Shown here in pieces: positions 1 through 8,029 of a DNA stretch of 64,000 nucleotides. The number at the start of each line of letters is the position of its first letter. Position 1 is the stretch's first letter. Under the pieces are notes generated by a model. That model ran no database searches. It worked only from the letters and a program-made list of their open reading frames with translations, and had not been told where the DNA came from. The DNA comes from Candidatus Melainabacteria bacterium (GTDB lineage Bacteria > Cyanobacteriota > Vampirovibrionia > Obscuribacterales > Obscuribacteraceae), in NCBI GenBank assembly GCA_003151275.1, contig PLXC01000021.1:1-64000 (forward strand), read 5' to 3'. The translations under genes were made by a program, and so were the position numbers.

Positions 1-551
1 GTCACACCCATATCAATACCAACCTCATTTCTCGATGGATGCACAGGATCCTGTACCTCCATTTCGACCTGAATCGACACAAACCATTTGCCCATTGATC
101 GGCTTACCGTCACATTTTTGATCGTGCCTTCTATTTCTTGACTCTTCCTGAAATTTACCCAGCCGATCTTCGGAAGGTATACTTTCTTGTTATCTAACCC
201 CGTCCCCTGTGGAAATCGGAACGCATCATGCGTGGTGCCCTTTTTCTTGAACTTGGGAACACCCTTGGTGCCATCTAAGCAATTTTTCAGCGCCAGAGAT
301 AAATCTTTCACTGATTGCTGCAAAGGCTGAGAATGCACGTCCTTCAAGAACTGAAATTCTTCTTTCCATTCCACTAAACGACGGCAAATTTCCGCATAGC
401 TCAATACACCTTTTCCATTTTCGAGGCAATTCTTTTGGCACTCCAACGCCTTATTCCAAACAAACCTACAAGAACCGGAGAAGCGGCAAAACAGCTCTGC
501 TTGTTCAGCAGTTGGTTTCAATAAAAAACGATAGCCTTTTCTTGTGATCAT
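1..551 (-). CDS. tnpB: TnpB, RNA-guided nuclease of IS605 (N-terminal part only)
   Basis: This is the first 183 codons of an OrfB/TnpB protein, read leftward from the ATG at 551-549 and cut by the window edge. It begins MITRKGYRFLLKPT, has the usual N-terminal helical segment with FVWNKAL, then KKKG. The visible part ends at VGIDMGV, the RuvC-I motif whose Asp is the first catalytic residue. TnpB proteins are guide-RNA-directed DNA nucleases that help the transposon persist, and their guide RNA is normally encoded at the 3' end of tnpB, here outside the window. No stop or frameshift is visible in this part. Whether the C-terminal RuvC-II/III and zinc-finger parts are intact cannot be judged. 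Confidence 0.93.
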   Translation of the reverse strand, partial: MITRKGYRFLLKPTAEQAELFCRFSGSCRFVWNKALECQKNCLENGKGVLSYAEICRRLVEWKEEFQFLKDVHSQPLQQSVKDLSLALKNCLDGTKGVPKFKKKGTTHDAFRFPQGTGLDNKKVYLPKIGWVNFRKSQEIEGTIKNVTVSRSMGKWFVSIQVEMEVQDPVHPSRNEVGIDMGV

Positions 552-573
552 AACCTTATGATATGCTTGGTCT

Positions 574-987
574 ATGGAAAAGACAAATGAAATTCGAACT
601 GGCCGTCACTGTGTTTTTAATCTTCATGTGCATTTGGTCTTCGTGACAAAATATCGTCGTCGGGTTTTCACAAAAATCATTCTTGATCGAATGGAAAATG
701 TGTTTAAAACTGTTTGCAATGACTTCGAAGCCGAGTTGATAGAATTTGACGGTGAAAAAGATCACGTCCATCTCTTGATCAATTATCCGCCCAAAGTGCC
801 AATTTCCAAATTAGTCAACAGCCTAAAAGGCGTTTCTTCCCGGCTTTTAAGGAATGAATTTCCAGACTTAAGGAACAACTACTACAAGGGTGTTCTATGG
901 TCGCCGAGTTACTTTGCTGCATCCTGTGGAGGCGCACCAATTTCCGTAGTGAAGCAGTACATCCAATCTCAAACTACACCAGACTGA
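574..987 (+). CDS. tnpA: TnpA, Y1 HUH transposase of IS200/IS605
   Basis: The 137-residue protein has the size and fold signature of IS200-type single-strand transposases. The HUH metal-binding motif is H64-V-H66 in KDHVHLL, and the nucleophilic tyrosine is Y129 in VVKQYIQ. The early segment HVHLVFVTKYRRR is typical of the family. It acts as a dimer that nicks and rejoins subterminal hairpins of the element. The gene starts 22 bp from tnpB in the opposite direction, so both promoters must overlap coding sequence. The reading frame is intact, so the element may still be active. The stop codon overlaps a perfect hairpin at the element end. Confidence 0.95.
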   Translation: MEKTNEIRTGRHCVFNLHVHLVFVTKYRRRVFTKIILDRMENVFKTVCNDFEAELIEFDGEKDHVHLLINYPPKVPISKLVNSLKGVSSRLLRNEFPDLRNNYYKGVLWSPSYFAASCGGAPISVVKQYIQSQTTPD

Positions 988-1036
988 CCGCTTGCGCGGT
1001 CGCTCCTTACATCCCCGCCCTAAAGACAAGGCTTTA
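986..1036 (+). repeat. Subterminal hairpins at the tnpA-side end of the IS
   Basis: A perfect hairpin, GACCGC-TTGC-GCGGTC, lies at 986-1001 directly after the tnpA stop. A second, shorter one, TAAAG-ACAAGG-CTTTA, lies at 1021-1036 after the string CATCCCCGCCC, which is common near ends of IS605 elements. One of them is expected to be the TnpA recognition hairpin; which one cannot be decided by eye. Confidence 0.6.
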
Positions 1037-1122
1037 CAGAGCATTCGGTAACGCTGCGTCCACAATATGGGCTTGCCCGCTGCGGACGGTTGGTCCAGTT
1101 TTCGTCGGTCACAATATGGACA

Positions 1123-1159
1123 TAAAAAAGCGCAAGGCAGCATCACATGCTCCTTGCGC
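1123..1159 (-). terminator. Rho-independent terminator of the DEAD-box helicase gene
   Basis: Read on the minus strand, the stem GCGCAAGG/CCTTGCGC (1130-1137 with 1152-1159) encloses a second stem AGCAT/ATGCT (1139-1143 with 1147-1151). It is followed by a run of T at 1129-1124. It begins 18 bp beyond the helicase stop, so it should end that transcript and shield it from the adjacent IS element. Confidence 0.88.
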
Positions 1160-1177
1160 CTTAGCTAACTGATCGGC

Positions 1178-2380
1178 TTAGCCTGCAGTTCTGCGTCTTG
1201 GAGCGCGGAATCTTCTTGAGGCACCACTTCTTGGTTTAGAGGACCGGTTCTGATCAGATGAATCATTTTGCTGCGGTGCATTCGGATCCAGTGGGCGACC
1301 GGTAACCTTTTCGATGTCTCTCATGAGATGACGTTGGTCGGCGCAAACAAACGAAAGTGCTACACCTGAACGACCTGCTCTGCCGGTTCTGCCAATGCGA
1401 TGGACATAATCAGCGGCTGTCATCGGCAAGTCGTAGTTGACTACGTGGCTGATAGCTGGGATATCCAGACCGCGGGCAGCAATGTCTGTTGCTACAAGCA
1501 CTGCGAATCTGCCTTCACGATAGCGGGCCAGCGTTTTTTCGCGTTGGCTTTGCGAGATATCGCCGTGTATTTCCTCAGCAGCTACGTTCGAGGCACAGAG
1601 TCTCTTGCGAATCTTAGCGGCTTTACGTCGAGTCTTTGCAAATACCAATACTGAATGCATTTCTGGTTCGTCTTGGATCAGTTGAACGAGAAGCGCATCT
1701 TTGCCGGCTTCATCTATGTGGTAGATACGCTGTTCGATTTGGCTTGGCTCAACCTGGCTGGTGTTAACCTGCACAGTAACCGGATTGGTGAGAAATTCAG
1801 CAGCGATGCGCTCGACGGTTTTGCTTATTGTCGCTGAGAACATCAGGGTTTGGCGACGTTTGCCCATTTCTGTGACGATTCTCCGTACTTGCGGCAAGAA
1901 TCCCATGTCTAACATACGGTCCGCTTCGTCAAGGACGAGCATGGTGACGTTGGTGAGGTCTGCATTGCCGCGCTCGATGTGGTCAAACAGACGACCAGGT
2001 GTGGCAACGATAACATCGACTCCACGTCTCATCAGTCGTGTTTGCTTCTCGTAGCCAGTGCCACCATATACAGTTACGGTGCGCATTCCTGAATTATTTG
2101 AAAAGCGTTCGAATTGGCTCTGTACCTGCAATGCTAGCTCACGTGTGGGAACAAGAACCAGACAACGAGGCTTGCGTTCAGAGGTGCCCTTCAGATTTTG
2201 AATGATCGGTAAAGCATATGCAGCGGTCTTGCCAGAGCCGGTTTCAGCTGAGGCCATGATGTCGCGGCCAGCTACAATAATCGGAATAGCTTTTTGTTGG
2301 ATTTCAGTCGGTTCAGCGAATCCGAGCGTTTCGAGAGCGGCAGAAACTCGCTTGGTCAATCCAAGTTCAGTAAAATTCAT
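1178..2380 (-). CDS. DEAD-box ATP-dependent RNA helicase, RhlE-like
   Basis: The 400-residue protein has every DEAD-box motif in order: the Q motif region with PTEIQQ, Walker A AETGSGKT, PTRELA, GG, TPGR, DEAD, SAT, the C-lobe HGDISQ, ATDIAARGLDI and HRIGRTGRAG. It ends in a short basic Arg/Ser-rich tail (from about residue 370) that probably helps bind RNA. Length and tail match the RhlE/CrhR group that unwinds structured RNA in ribosome assembly, mRNA decay and cold adaptation. It is monocistronic, with a clear terminator downstream. The 5' flank contains a perfect 12-bp palindrome, GGCTAATTAGCC, at 2402-2413 that may be a leader structure or an operator. The family assignment is safe; the subgroup is an inference. 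Confidence 0.95.
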   Translation of the reverse strand: MNFTELGLTKRVSAALETLGFAEPTEIQQKAIPIIVAGRDIMASAETGSGKTAAYALPIIQNLKGTSERKPRCLVLVPTRELALQVQSQFERFSNNSGMRTVTVYGGTGYEKQTRLMRRGVDVIVATPGRLFDHIERGNADLTNVTMLVLDEADRMLDMGFLPQVRRIVTEMGKRRQTLMFSATISKTVERIAAEFLTNPVTVQVNTSQVEPSQIEQRIYHIDEAGKDALLVQLIQDEPEMHSVLVFAKTRRKAAKIRKRLCASNVAAEEIHGDISQSQREKTLARYREGRFAVLVATDIAARGLDIPAISHVVNYDLPMTAADYVHRIGRTGRAGRSGVALSFVCADQRHLMRDIEKVTGRPLDPNAPQQNDSSDQNRSSKPRSGASRRFRAPRRRTAG

Positions 2381-2763
2381 TATCAGTCCTTTATGGAAGC
2401 CGGCTAATTAGCCCGCTTTATCAACAGTAGGTTCCCTAAAAAGCGACGGGGACTCAATCTGTTGTTTCCAAAAGGTGAAACCCACAATCCACGATGCTGA
2501 ACTAAAAGTCTGCATCGGACTCATCAGAGGCCAGGAATTATGTCACTGTTGAGGCTTCGATGTCAAAATTTATGCCAATTGCGCTTCATAATCGGTGATG
2601 AGCATTTGATAATGACGCGTCTCTGAAGTCTTCATTGGCTTAGCTTTACGGACTCACTTCAAATATACCTGCACCGCCAATGATACCTATAATGAGACTG
2701 CGAGCGCTTATGATCAGTAGCCTATTGGGCTAAATATGCGGCAAAGAGTAGTGATTCGAGAAA
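2381..2763. other. Intergenic region upstream of the helicase
   Basis: This 383-bp stretch should contain the helicase promoter and leader. The only clear structure is the palindrome GGCTAATTAGCC at 2402-2413. TATAAT occurs on the plus strand near 2687, but I see no convincing -35 element at the proper distance. No coding potential beyond short chance frames is visible. Confidence 0.5.
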
Positions 2764-3678
2764 TTGCAGCTGAACGTCTTGAGCAAGCTAACTCTCACCT
2801 ATATGCCACCAGGAAATCCAGAACTGAGGGCGAAGATATTATCCGACCCAGAGGGACTGTCGATTCAACCCAGCAACGGATCTTCGTCGATTTCGCCGTC
2901 GGTGGCGATTCGCATGAATCTCTCGGATAGTAATGTGGGGACTCAAAATTCTGCCAAGAATTTGGCTGAAAAGCTTCAACTAACTCCCGATCAAAAAAAG
3001 TGCCAGGGCGTTTGGGAAGGGCTAATGGCTGGGCAGCGATTCAATTTTTGTCTTCAGCAAACAAAGCATTTTGTCGAGGGCAATATCAAGCAAGGTGACG
3101 ATGTGACTTTGTTCACTGGTTCTTACAACGCACCTGTTCTGCGGTTTGAAAAGACTAATGCTGATGGCTCGGACGTATCATTTGTGGGCATCTTGGATGC
3201 TACGGGAAGGAAATTTGTCGGCAACGTGTTCTAACTATTCATCTTCTGTGGAGTGGTCGGCTACTCTTACGTCCTCAACGGTCAGTGCAAGTTCTTTGTC
3301 GCGACCAATTAGGGAATTGCTTAGTGATAGACTGGATGACAAAGTAGCATCAGCTGTGGTTCAACCAGTCGCTGAGCGTGTATCGGTATCAGTCCTCCCA
3401 AGCGAAGTCCCGATTACTGCACCACCATCAACACTACCAGCACCACTACCACTACCAGCACCGGCACCGGCACCGACATCAGTTTCTCAAGCACAACCAT
3501 AACCAGTACTAGTGCCAGACCTAGTACCAAAACCAGTATCCGCACAAGTACCTGAACCGGTGCCATCAGCTGCAGAATCGATCCGAAAACCGTCTAGAAT
3601 TTGTGCACAAACTGCCAATCCTCTTTAGATCCAGCGTTTCAGTTCTGTTTGCATTGCGGCCACTCCCAACCCGCTTAG
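2764..3678 (+). pseudogene. Decayed gene: hypothetical N-part, Pro-rich linker, C-terminal zinc ribbon
   Basis: Coding-like sequence continues across three segments that need frame changes. Positions 2764-3234 (possible ATG at 2803) encode a hypothetical protein of up to 156 residues. The second frame, from about 3240, gives a Ser-rich then Pro/Ala/Val-rich linker. It is interrupted by TAA at 3500-3502 but continues with the same Pro-x-Pro periodicity to about 3595. Back in the first frame, 3598-3678 encodes a zinc ribbon with CTNC and CLHC pairs, ending CGHSQPA and a stop. Such ribbons usually lie at the end of proteins behind flexible linkers. The simplest reading is a gene broken by at least two frameshifts and one stop. 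Sequencing error in the repeat-rich linker is an alternative. The function of the intact form is unknown. Confidence 0.5.
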
Positions 3679-3856
3679 CGGCGCGGAGGAGACTCCTTGG
3701 CGCTTTATGTCCAGCAATTATTAAGTAACGCTAAAGAATAGGTTGCTTAGAAGAAGTTGCTGGCATTATAGTTGCCAACAGCCGCACGTCTAGGTCGGCA
3801 GGTTTCCCTAGATACATACTTACTACGTTTAACCAGCACAGGCGGCGAAAATCGTC

Positions 3857-4090
3857 ATGGCAATCAAACTATTACCCGCGCGTGAAGATCTCGTGCAAGA
3901 GCTAAAAGAAATGGAAGAGCATCTTTCATGCAAACAGAGCGCGATGAGAAATGCTCCTGAACGCACTCGAAAAAGATTCCCCCGTTTTACGATTAGCACA
4001 GAAATGTCTTGTCGCAGCATTCTCGGTGAAATTGCCCCGGCTGCCGACACCGCCGACGCCGCCGACAAATTTGACGCTGATTCGAATTAG
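3857..4090 (+). CDS. Small hypothetical protein
   Basis: A 77-residue frame starts at an ATG preceded by AGGCGG at 11 bp, a poor spacing for a ribosome site. It is charged and helical at the start (LVQELKEMEEHL) and ends with an Ala/Asp-rich tail. I recognise no family. The minus strand is also open here, so this could be a chance frame; it is included because no other gene occupies the gap. Confidence 0.35.
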   Translation: MAIKLLPAREDLVQELKEMEEHLSCKQSAMRNAPERTRKRFPRFTISTEMSCRSILGEIAPAADTADAADKFDADSN

Positions 4091-4285
4091 GTCTTTTCTC
4101 AGCTGCAGAACATTTTGAAGATGCGGTTTGCATCCATTCATGTGGATGAACAATGATTGGAATCCGCCCGCCATTAGGATTGTGAAATAGAAGCTCGGCT
4201 ACTCTCGATTTACATAGTTCTTACCATTTGGCTTTGCCCTCAGGCGTTAGCTAAGTCAACCTTTTATGCGGGTACCTCCTCGCGA

Positions 4286-5056
4286 ATGAACGTTCATCGT
4301 GATTTGGTCTATGCGCCTGGCAGAATGGAGATGAACAGTGTTGATGTTTACGCATCCACTTCTGGCGAAAAACATCCTGTCGTTATTTTCGTCCACGGGG
4401 GCAAGTACAGTGCTGGCGATAAACGTACAAGCGTTTATCGTAAGCCAATTGCATTTACTTCCAAAGGCCTCGTTTTTGTCAGCATCGACTATCGGCTGTC
4501 ACCTAAAGTGAGATATCCGGCTCACGTGCAGGATGTGGCCAAATCAATTGCATGGGTGCGCAAAAATATAAATCGCTATGGTGGCAATCCAAATCGTCTG
4601 TACTTAATGGGTCATTCAGCAGGTGCTCAACTGGTTGCTTTGGTCGCAACTGATGGAAGATTTCTTGCAGCTGAAGGGCTTAAACTGACTTGCTTGTCTG
4701 GGGTTGTGCTGCTCGATGGTGGCACGTACGATCTGATTTCTACTGCTCGGTTCTCAGAGAAGCATGACATGCTATTTGCGGCGTTCGGAAGAGATTCGCA
4801 TATTTGGTGGCAAGCATCACCGTTAAATAACGTCAGTAAAGGAAAAGGAATACCGCCATTTTTGATCTTATATCGATCGGGCAGATTGGATGGATGGGCT
4901 CAAGCTCAAGCCTTCAGTAACGCACTTCGAAATGCGGGCGTTCGCACTGTGTTAAAGCCGTTCAACAAAACACATGCCGCTTTGAACGAACAGATTGGTG
5001 GCACGAAAGATACGCCGACAAAGGATGTCTTAGAGTTTGTGAGCAACGACCAGTAA
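4286..5056 (+). CDS. Alpha/beta hydrolase, carboxylesterase/BD-FAE-like, start uncertain
   Basis: The protein has the esterase/lipase fold signature: oxyanion-hole motif HGG (in FVHGGKYSAGD), the segment DYRLSP, nucleophile elbow GHSAG, and a late His in THAALNE. Acidic candidates lie in the segment LDGWAQ. It should cleave esters of small substrates. The first ATG at 4286 has no ribosome site. The frame stays open upstream to 4178 and there encodes a hydrophobic stretch followed by Pro-Gln-Ala-Leu-Ala-Lys, which looks like a signal peptide with an ALA cleavage site. No ATG, GTG or TTG lies in that extension. The gene has therefore either lost its true start, carries a frameshift just upstream, or uses a rare start. 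If the extension is real, the enzyme is exported. Confidence 0.85.
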   Translation: MNVHRDLVYAPGRMEMNSVDVYASTSGEKHPVVIFVHGGKYSAGDKRTSVYRKPIAFTSKGLVFVSIDYRLSPKVRYPAHVQDVAKSIAWVRKNINRYGGNPNRLYLMGHSAGAQLVALVATDGRFLAAEGLKLTCLSGVVLLDGGTYDLISTARFSEKHDMLFAAFGRDSHIWWQASPLNNVSKGKGIPPFLILYRSGRLDGWAQAQAFSNALRNAGVRTVLKPFNKTHAALNEQIGGTKDTPTKDVLEFVSNDQ

Positions 5057-5116
5057 CGATTGGGGAGCATGGAGTAAATTGCTGAAGAACAAAGATATAG
5101 AGCTAAATGAAGATCG

Positions 5117-5317
5117 TTAGCTAGCCATGCCTTCTTGAGGATCGATGCACTCCAGAACTTCAGCTAGCTTTTTCACATCACGGGCTGCTCTGGTCGCCAA
5201 TTGGCGGGACGGTATATCCAAACGGCTATGGTTGTCTTCGAATTCCCTCAGCTTCGCAGAATATGCGAATTCGAGAGCCTCTTGAATAACCAATAATTGT
5301 TCTGGGGTTAAGTACAT
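5117..5317 (-). CDS. Small conserved-looking helical protein
   Basis: A 66-residue protein starts at 5317 with AAGGAG placed 5 bp before the ATG, an excellent ribosome site. It begins MYLTPEQLLVIQEALEFA and is predicted to be helical and soluble, with many charged residues. I do not recognise a family. It stands alone between the esterase and the desaturase and is read leftward. Confidence 0.75.
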   Translation of the reverse strand: MYLTPEQLLVIQEALEFAYSAKLREFEDNHSRLDIPSRQLATRAARDVKKLAEVLECIDPQEGMAS

Positions 5318-5553
5318 GCCCGCTCCTTGTTCGAGTTCCCTTATGCTTTGAGAATACTAGCCTAGGCTGCGAAATATCTGCAGTCCGATCTCTTCTAGAT
5401 TAAATTCATCAAAAAACTTGCGTTATCGGAAACTCGTTACTGGTCACCATCTGCGGTGCTACAGGCGGCTAGGAGCCCGCTTCTGACGTTTTTCTTACGT
5501 ACTCCGTCTTTGGTGGCACGAAAGTATATGCGATGTTGCTAATTGGCGTCTCT

Positions 5554-6366
5554 TTAGATAGCTTTTGTATAGTTCGATGCAGGGATTTTTAGCGGAATTG
5601 GTTTTAGTCGGGGTTGGGTGGGTTGGTATCCGATCGGACTGGCTTCATGCACAGAACTAGCCATGCCTAACGCCTTCATCAAGCGGATTGTCATCCAGGT
5701 GACATCAATCTCGTGTGGTCTAAGTCCGCTGCGCGCGGATCCTGGAAATGCGTGGTGGTTGTTGTGCCAGCCTTCCCCATTGGTGAAGATGGCTACCCAC
5801 CAGACATTCACGCTGTCGTCAGCCAGGTCGAAGTTCTTGTAACCCAACTTTGGAATGTGGCAGACGACGTTTAAGAACAATGGTATCTGCAGTACGAAAA
5901 CCCCGGCAGCGAGACTAGCCAGAGCGATTGTCCACCCGAAAAAGGCTAACAGAATCACTCTAAAGAGGATGCCAATTACTAACGCGACGAAGTGCGATTT
6001 GTGCCAATCGCTGCGTTCGAGTAATCTGTAAACCGGATCACTAATCAAGTCTTTAGCTTGTGTTGCTGGGTCCATGTAACTTGGATAATTCTTTTTGAAA
6101 ATCCACTGGTAGTACGAATTCAGCCAGCTGTACCGCGGTGCATGCGGGTCGAGTTCTTCGTCAGTGTACCGATGATGCGCGCGGTGCACGGTCGCCCACC
6201 AGATCGGCGATCCTTCAAAACACAGATACCCACCTAGAACCCAGAAGTATTCGGCGAGCTTAGTGCTTTTAAAAGTGCGGTGAGCTAAGAGCCGATGATA
6301 GCCTAGCGTCACGCCTAGTGCATGCCAGAGATAAAAGAGGAAAAACGCCGTTATAAAGGTGGTCAT
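5554..6366 (-). CDS. desC: Acyl delta-9 fatty-acid desaturase, DesC-like
   Basis: The 270-residue membrane enzyme has the three histidine clusters of the delta-9 desaturase family: HRLLAH at residues 24-29, HRAHH at 61-65 and HNNHH near 206. It also has the usual GSPIWWATVHR context and hydrophobic segments before the first and between the second and third clusters. The clusters hold the di-iron centre that introduces a cis double bond into acyl chains, adjusting membrane fluidity. Length and sequence fit the bacterial/cyanobacterial acyl-lipid or acyl-CoA type. No ribosome site is evident before the ATG. The promoter at 6399-6427 overlaps a long inverted repeat, suggesting transcriptional repression or temperature/fatty-acid-responsive control. 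Confidence 0.93.
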   Translation of the reverse strand: MTTFITAFFLFYLWHALGVTLGYHRLLAHRTFKSTKLAEYFWVLGGYLCFEGSPIWWATVHRAHHRYTDEELDPHAPRYSWLNSYYQWIFKKNYPSYMDPATQAKDLISDPVYRLLERSDWHKSHFVALVIGILFRVILLAFFGWTIALASLAAGVFVLQIPLFLNVVCHIPKLGYKNFDLADDSVNVWWVAIFTNGEGWHNNHHAFPGSARSGLRPHEIDVTWMTIRLMKALGMASSVHEASPIGYQPTQPRLKPIPLKIPASNYTKAI

Positions 6367-6398
6367 AATTTGTCAACTTCGAGCTAGTTTGGAGCTTT

Positions 6399-6457
6399 TA
6401 TATATCCACTCTATCACGTGATTACAATTTGTAGTTGCTCGGCTACAAAATGTAATC
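6399..6457 (-). promoter_or_regulatory. desC promoter overlapped by a 15-bp inverted repeat operator
   Basis: On the minus strand, -35 TTGTAA (6427-6422) and -10 TATATA (6404-6399) are 17 bp apart and 33 bp upstream of the start codon. The -35 lies inside one arm of an inverted repeat: GATTACAATTTGTAG at 6420-6434 and CTACAAAATGTAATC at 6443-6457. Its arms pair at 14 of 15 positions around an 8-bp centre. The spacer also holds the palindrome ATCACGTGAT (6413-6422). This geometry fits a repressor operator. Confidence 0.7.
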
Positions 6458-6640
6458 TAACCGAGTATGAGTCCTGCGAAGCTGAGCGGCCATTGCTTTT
6501 CGAGCAACCCTGGCTCCGGTAAGAACGCCTAGTGTTGTTAATTCTTGCTGGGACTTTCGCTAGTGTTGAGCTTTGTTTTCTAAAATCCGTCAGAGCTGGC
6601 CGCTCTTTCTATCGACGACTTCAATTGAGGCGATTGGATG

Positions 6641-7207
6641 TCACCGTCTCATCGTGCGCGCCCAGTCAACGCTGAATGTGCCGTTTCTTTGCGGGCTCCA
6701 GACTATTGACCGCACCGGAGTGTTCTGAACAAAGTGGTACAGAATTGCGGCGCGCTCATAGAAGCCGCGCGTGTGATAGGTGTGCGGCAACTCAAGCGCG
6801 ACGACGTCCAAATGATGACAAAACTCGTGACAGAGCGTGCTTAGCAGTGTTCCATAAGACGTGGTCTTCTTTTGCACTGCTGTGCGCATCCACAACCTGA
6901 TCACGGTTGACTCAAAGTCATAGTCGCCGAACGTTTCGGTGGCGTAATTTTCAGTCACCTTGCGAGGGCGAGCGTTTAACACTTTTAAAGGTGGAGGCTC
7001 AATTTGATACGCGGTGGCGAGTTCATTGATCAACGAAACGCTCGCGGCCTGTATTTCCTTTCTGTCTTCACCTTTTAAGACGACTTTTAGGTGCGATGCA
7101 AGCGCGCGCAGTTTGTCTCCCGATGGCAATTCGATTGTGCGCATCGCGTCGCTGCGCATATACTCTGCGCTATCGATCGATATTTTTGGGATAGTGTCAG
7201 TGTGCAT
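6641..7207 (-). CDS. Zincin-like putative metallopeptidase
   Basis: The 188-residue protein carries the zinc-binding motif HEFCH at residues 127-131, with E128 as the likely catalytic acid. E151 in GFYERAA is a plausible third ligand 20 residues later. It has no signal peptide or membrane segment, so a cytoplasmic role is expected. Size and single-domain layout resemble SprT-like and other small zincins, but I cannot assign a family. The start at 7207 lacks a good ribosome site; in-frame Met codons at residues 17 and 22 are alternatives. It is divergent from the secreted-protein gene at 7415 and stands alone. Confidence 0.75.
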   Translation of the reverse strand: MHTDTIPKISIDSAEYMRSDAMRTIELPSGDKLRALASHLKVVLKGEDRKEIQAASVSLINELATAYQIEPPPLKVLNARPRKVTENYATETFGDYDFESTVIRLWMRTAVQKKTTSYGTLLSTLCHEFCHHLDVVALELPHTYHTRGFYERAAILYHFVQNTPVRSIVWSPQRNGTFSVDWARTMRR

Positions 7208-7414
7208 TGCAAGCCGTTTCAGGGTGACTATATTGAGTTGATTCTACCAACTTGCTTGCAGAATTGATCGATAATGTCGGCTCCGGATTGGCATTTTAAT
7301 ACTTAGACGAGGGCACCGTATGCGGTATCATTCTAATCCTCTGAGCCTTAGGCATGGGTAGGCATGTTAAAATATCGGAGCAGCCGGTAGTTGTATTTCC
7401 ACAAGGATTTTTCG

Positions 7415-7990
7415 ATGAATAAGCGCGAGATATTTGGAATTGTCTATGCGATAGTTCTAACGATGGTGACGAGCCAATCTTTGCAAGCTAAGGATGTGCC
7501 TATGACTAAGCCGGGACTACGCTGTGAGGTACGAGGCAATGACGGTTTTCCAATGTTATTTGGCGAAGGTGCGCCTAACAACATTCATTTTATAGTTTTT
7601 TCTGATCAGAATGACGTGAAGGTATTTGCGGAATCAAATTCGTGGGGGCATGAAATGCGCTTATTTAGCGCAACCGGGAAAAATAATAAATTGGAACACT
7701 ACACAATTGAGAGACGAGGGAGAGTGTGGAAGAAAAATTTGCCGGGTGTGCACGTGTTGAATAAAGGGGAGTTTCTGATTACGGATATCAACCTTTGCGA
7801 TGGCAGTTGGTTAGTGACACCAAAACTTCCCAGTAATTCCGCCACCATGCTGATGCTCACCCCCAGGTTCCAAATAGATCCGGTGTCAGACGAAATCCAG
7901 AAAGGCGTTTGGAGTGGGCGAGTCGAAGGTCTTCCGCGAGAAGTTTCCCTGGATGTGTCTTGTGTCAATCGCCTCAACTCTGATCAATAA
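7415..7990 (+). CDS. Secreted hypothetical protein
   Basis: The ATG at 7415 is preceded by AAGGA at 7 bp. The upstream TTG at 7391 has no such support. The 191-residue product begins with a signal peptide (basic MNKR, a hydrophobic core, then SLQAKD with likely cleavage after QA). The mature part is about 165 residues, rich in beta-prone segments, and mentions no known motif. It ends near its convergent neighbour, the WYL regulator, with 39 bp between stops. Function unknown. Confidence 0.75.
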   Translation: MNKREIFGIVYAIVLTMVTSQSLQAKDVPMTKPGLRCEVRGNDGFPMLFGEGAPNNIHFIVFSDQNDVKVFAESNSWGHEMRLFSATGKNNKLEHYTIERRGRVWKKNLPGVHVLNKGEFLITDINLCDGSWLVTPKLPSNSATMLMLTPRFQIDPVSDEIQKGVWSGRVEGLPREVSLDVSCVNRLNSDQ

Positions 7991-8029
7991 CATGTCTCAT
8001 TTTTACATCAGAATTTGGAACAGATCGAC

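Larger units (their letters stand above)
1..1045. mobile_element. IS200/IS605-family insertion sequence, left part outside the window
   Basis: The element carries divergent tnpB (minus) and tnpA (plus) whose start codons are only 22 bp apart, the classical IS605 arrangement. The tnpB-proximal end lies outside the window. The tnpA-proximal end is placed near 1036-1045 because hairpins at 986-1001 and 1021-1036 sit there and nothing transposon-like follows. The exact boundary is a guess. Elements of this family transpose as single strands and leave no target-site duplication. Confidence 0.85.
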
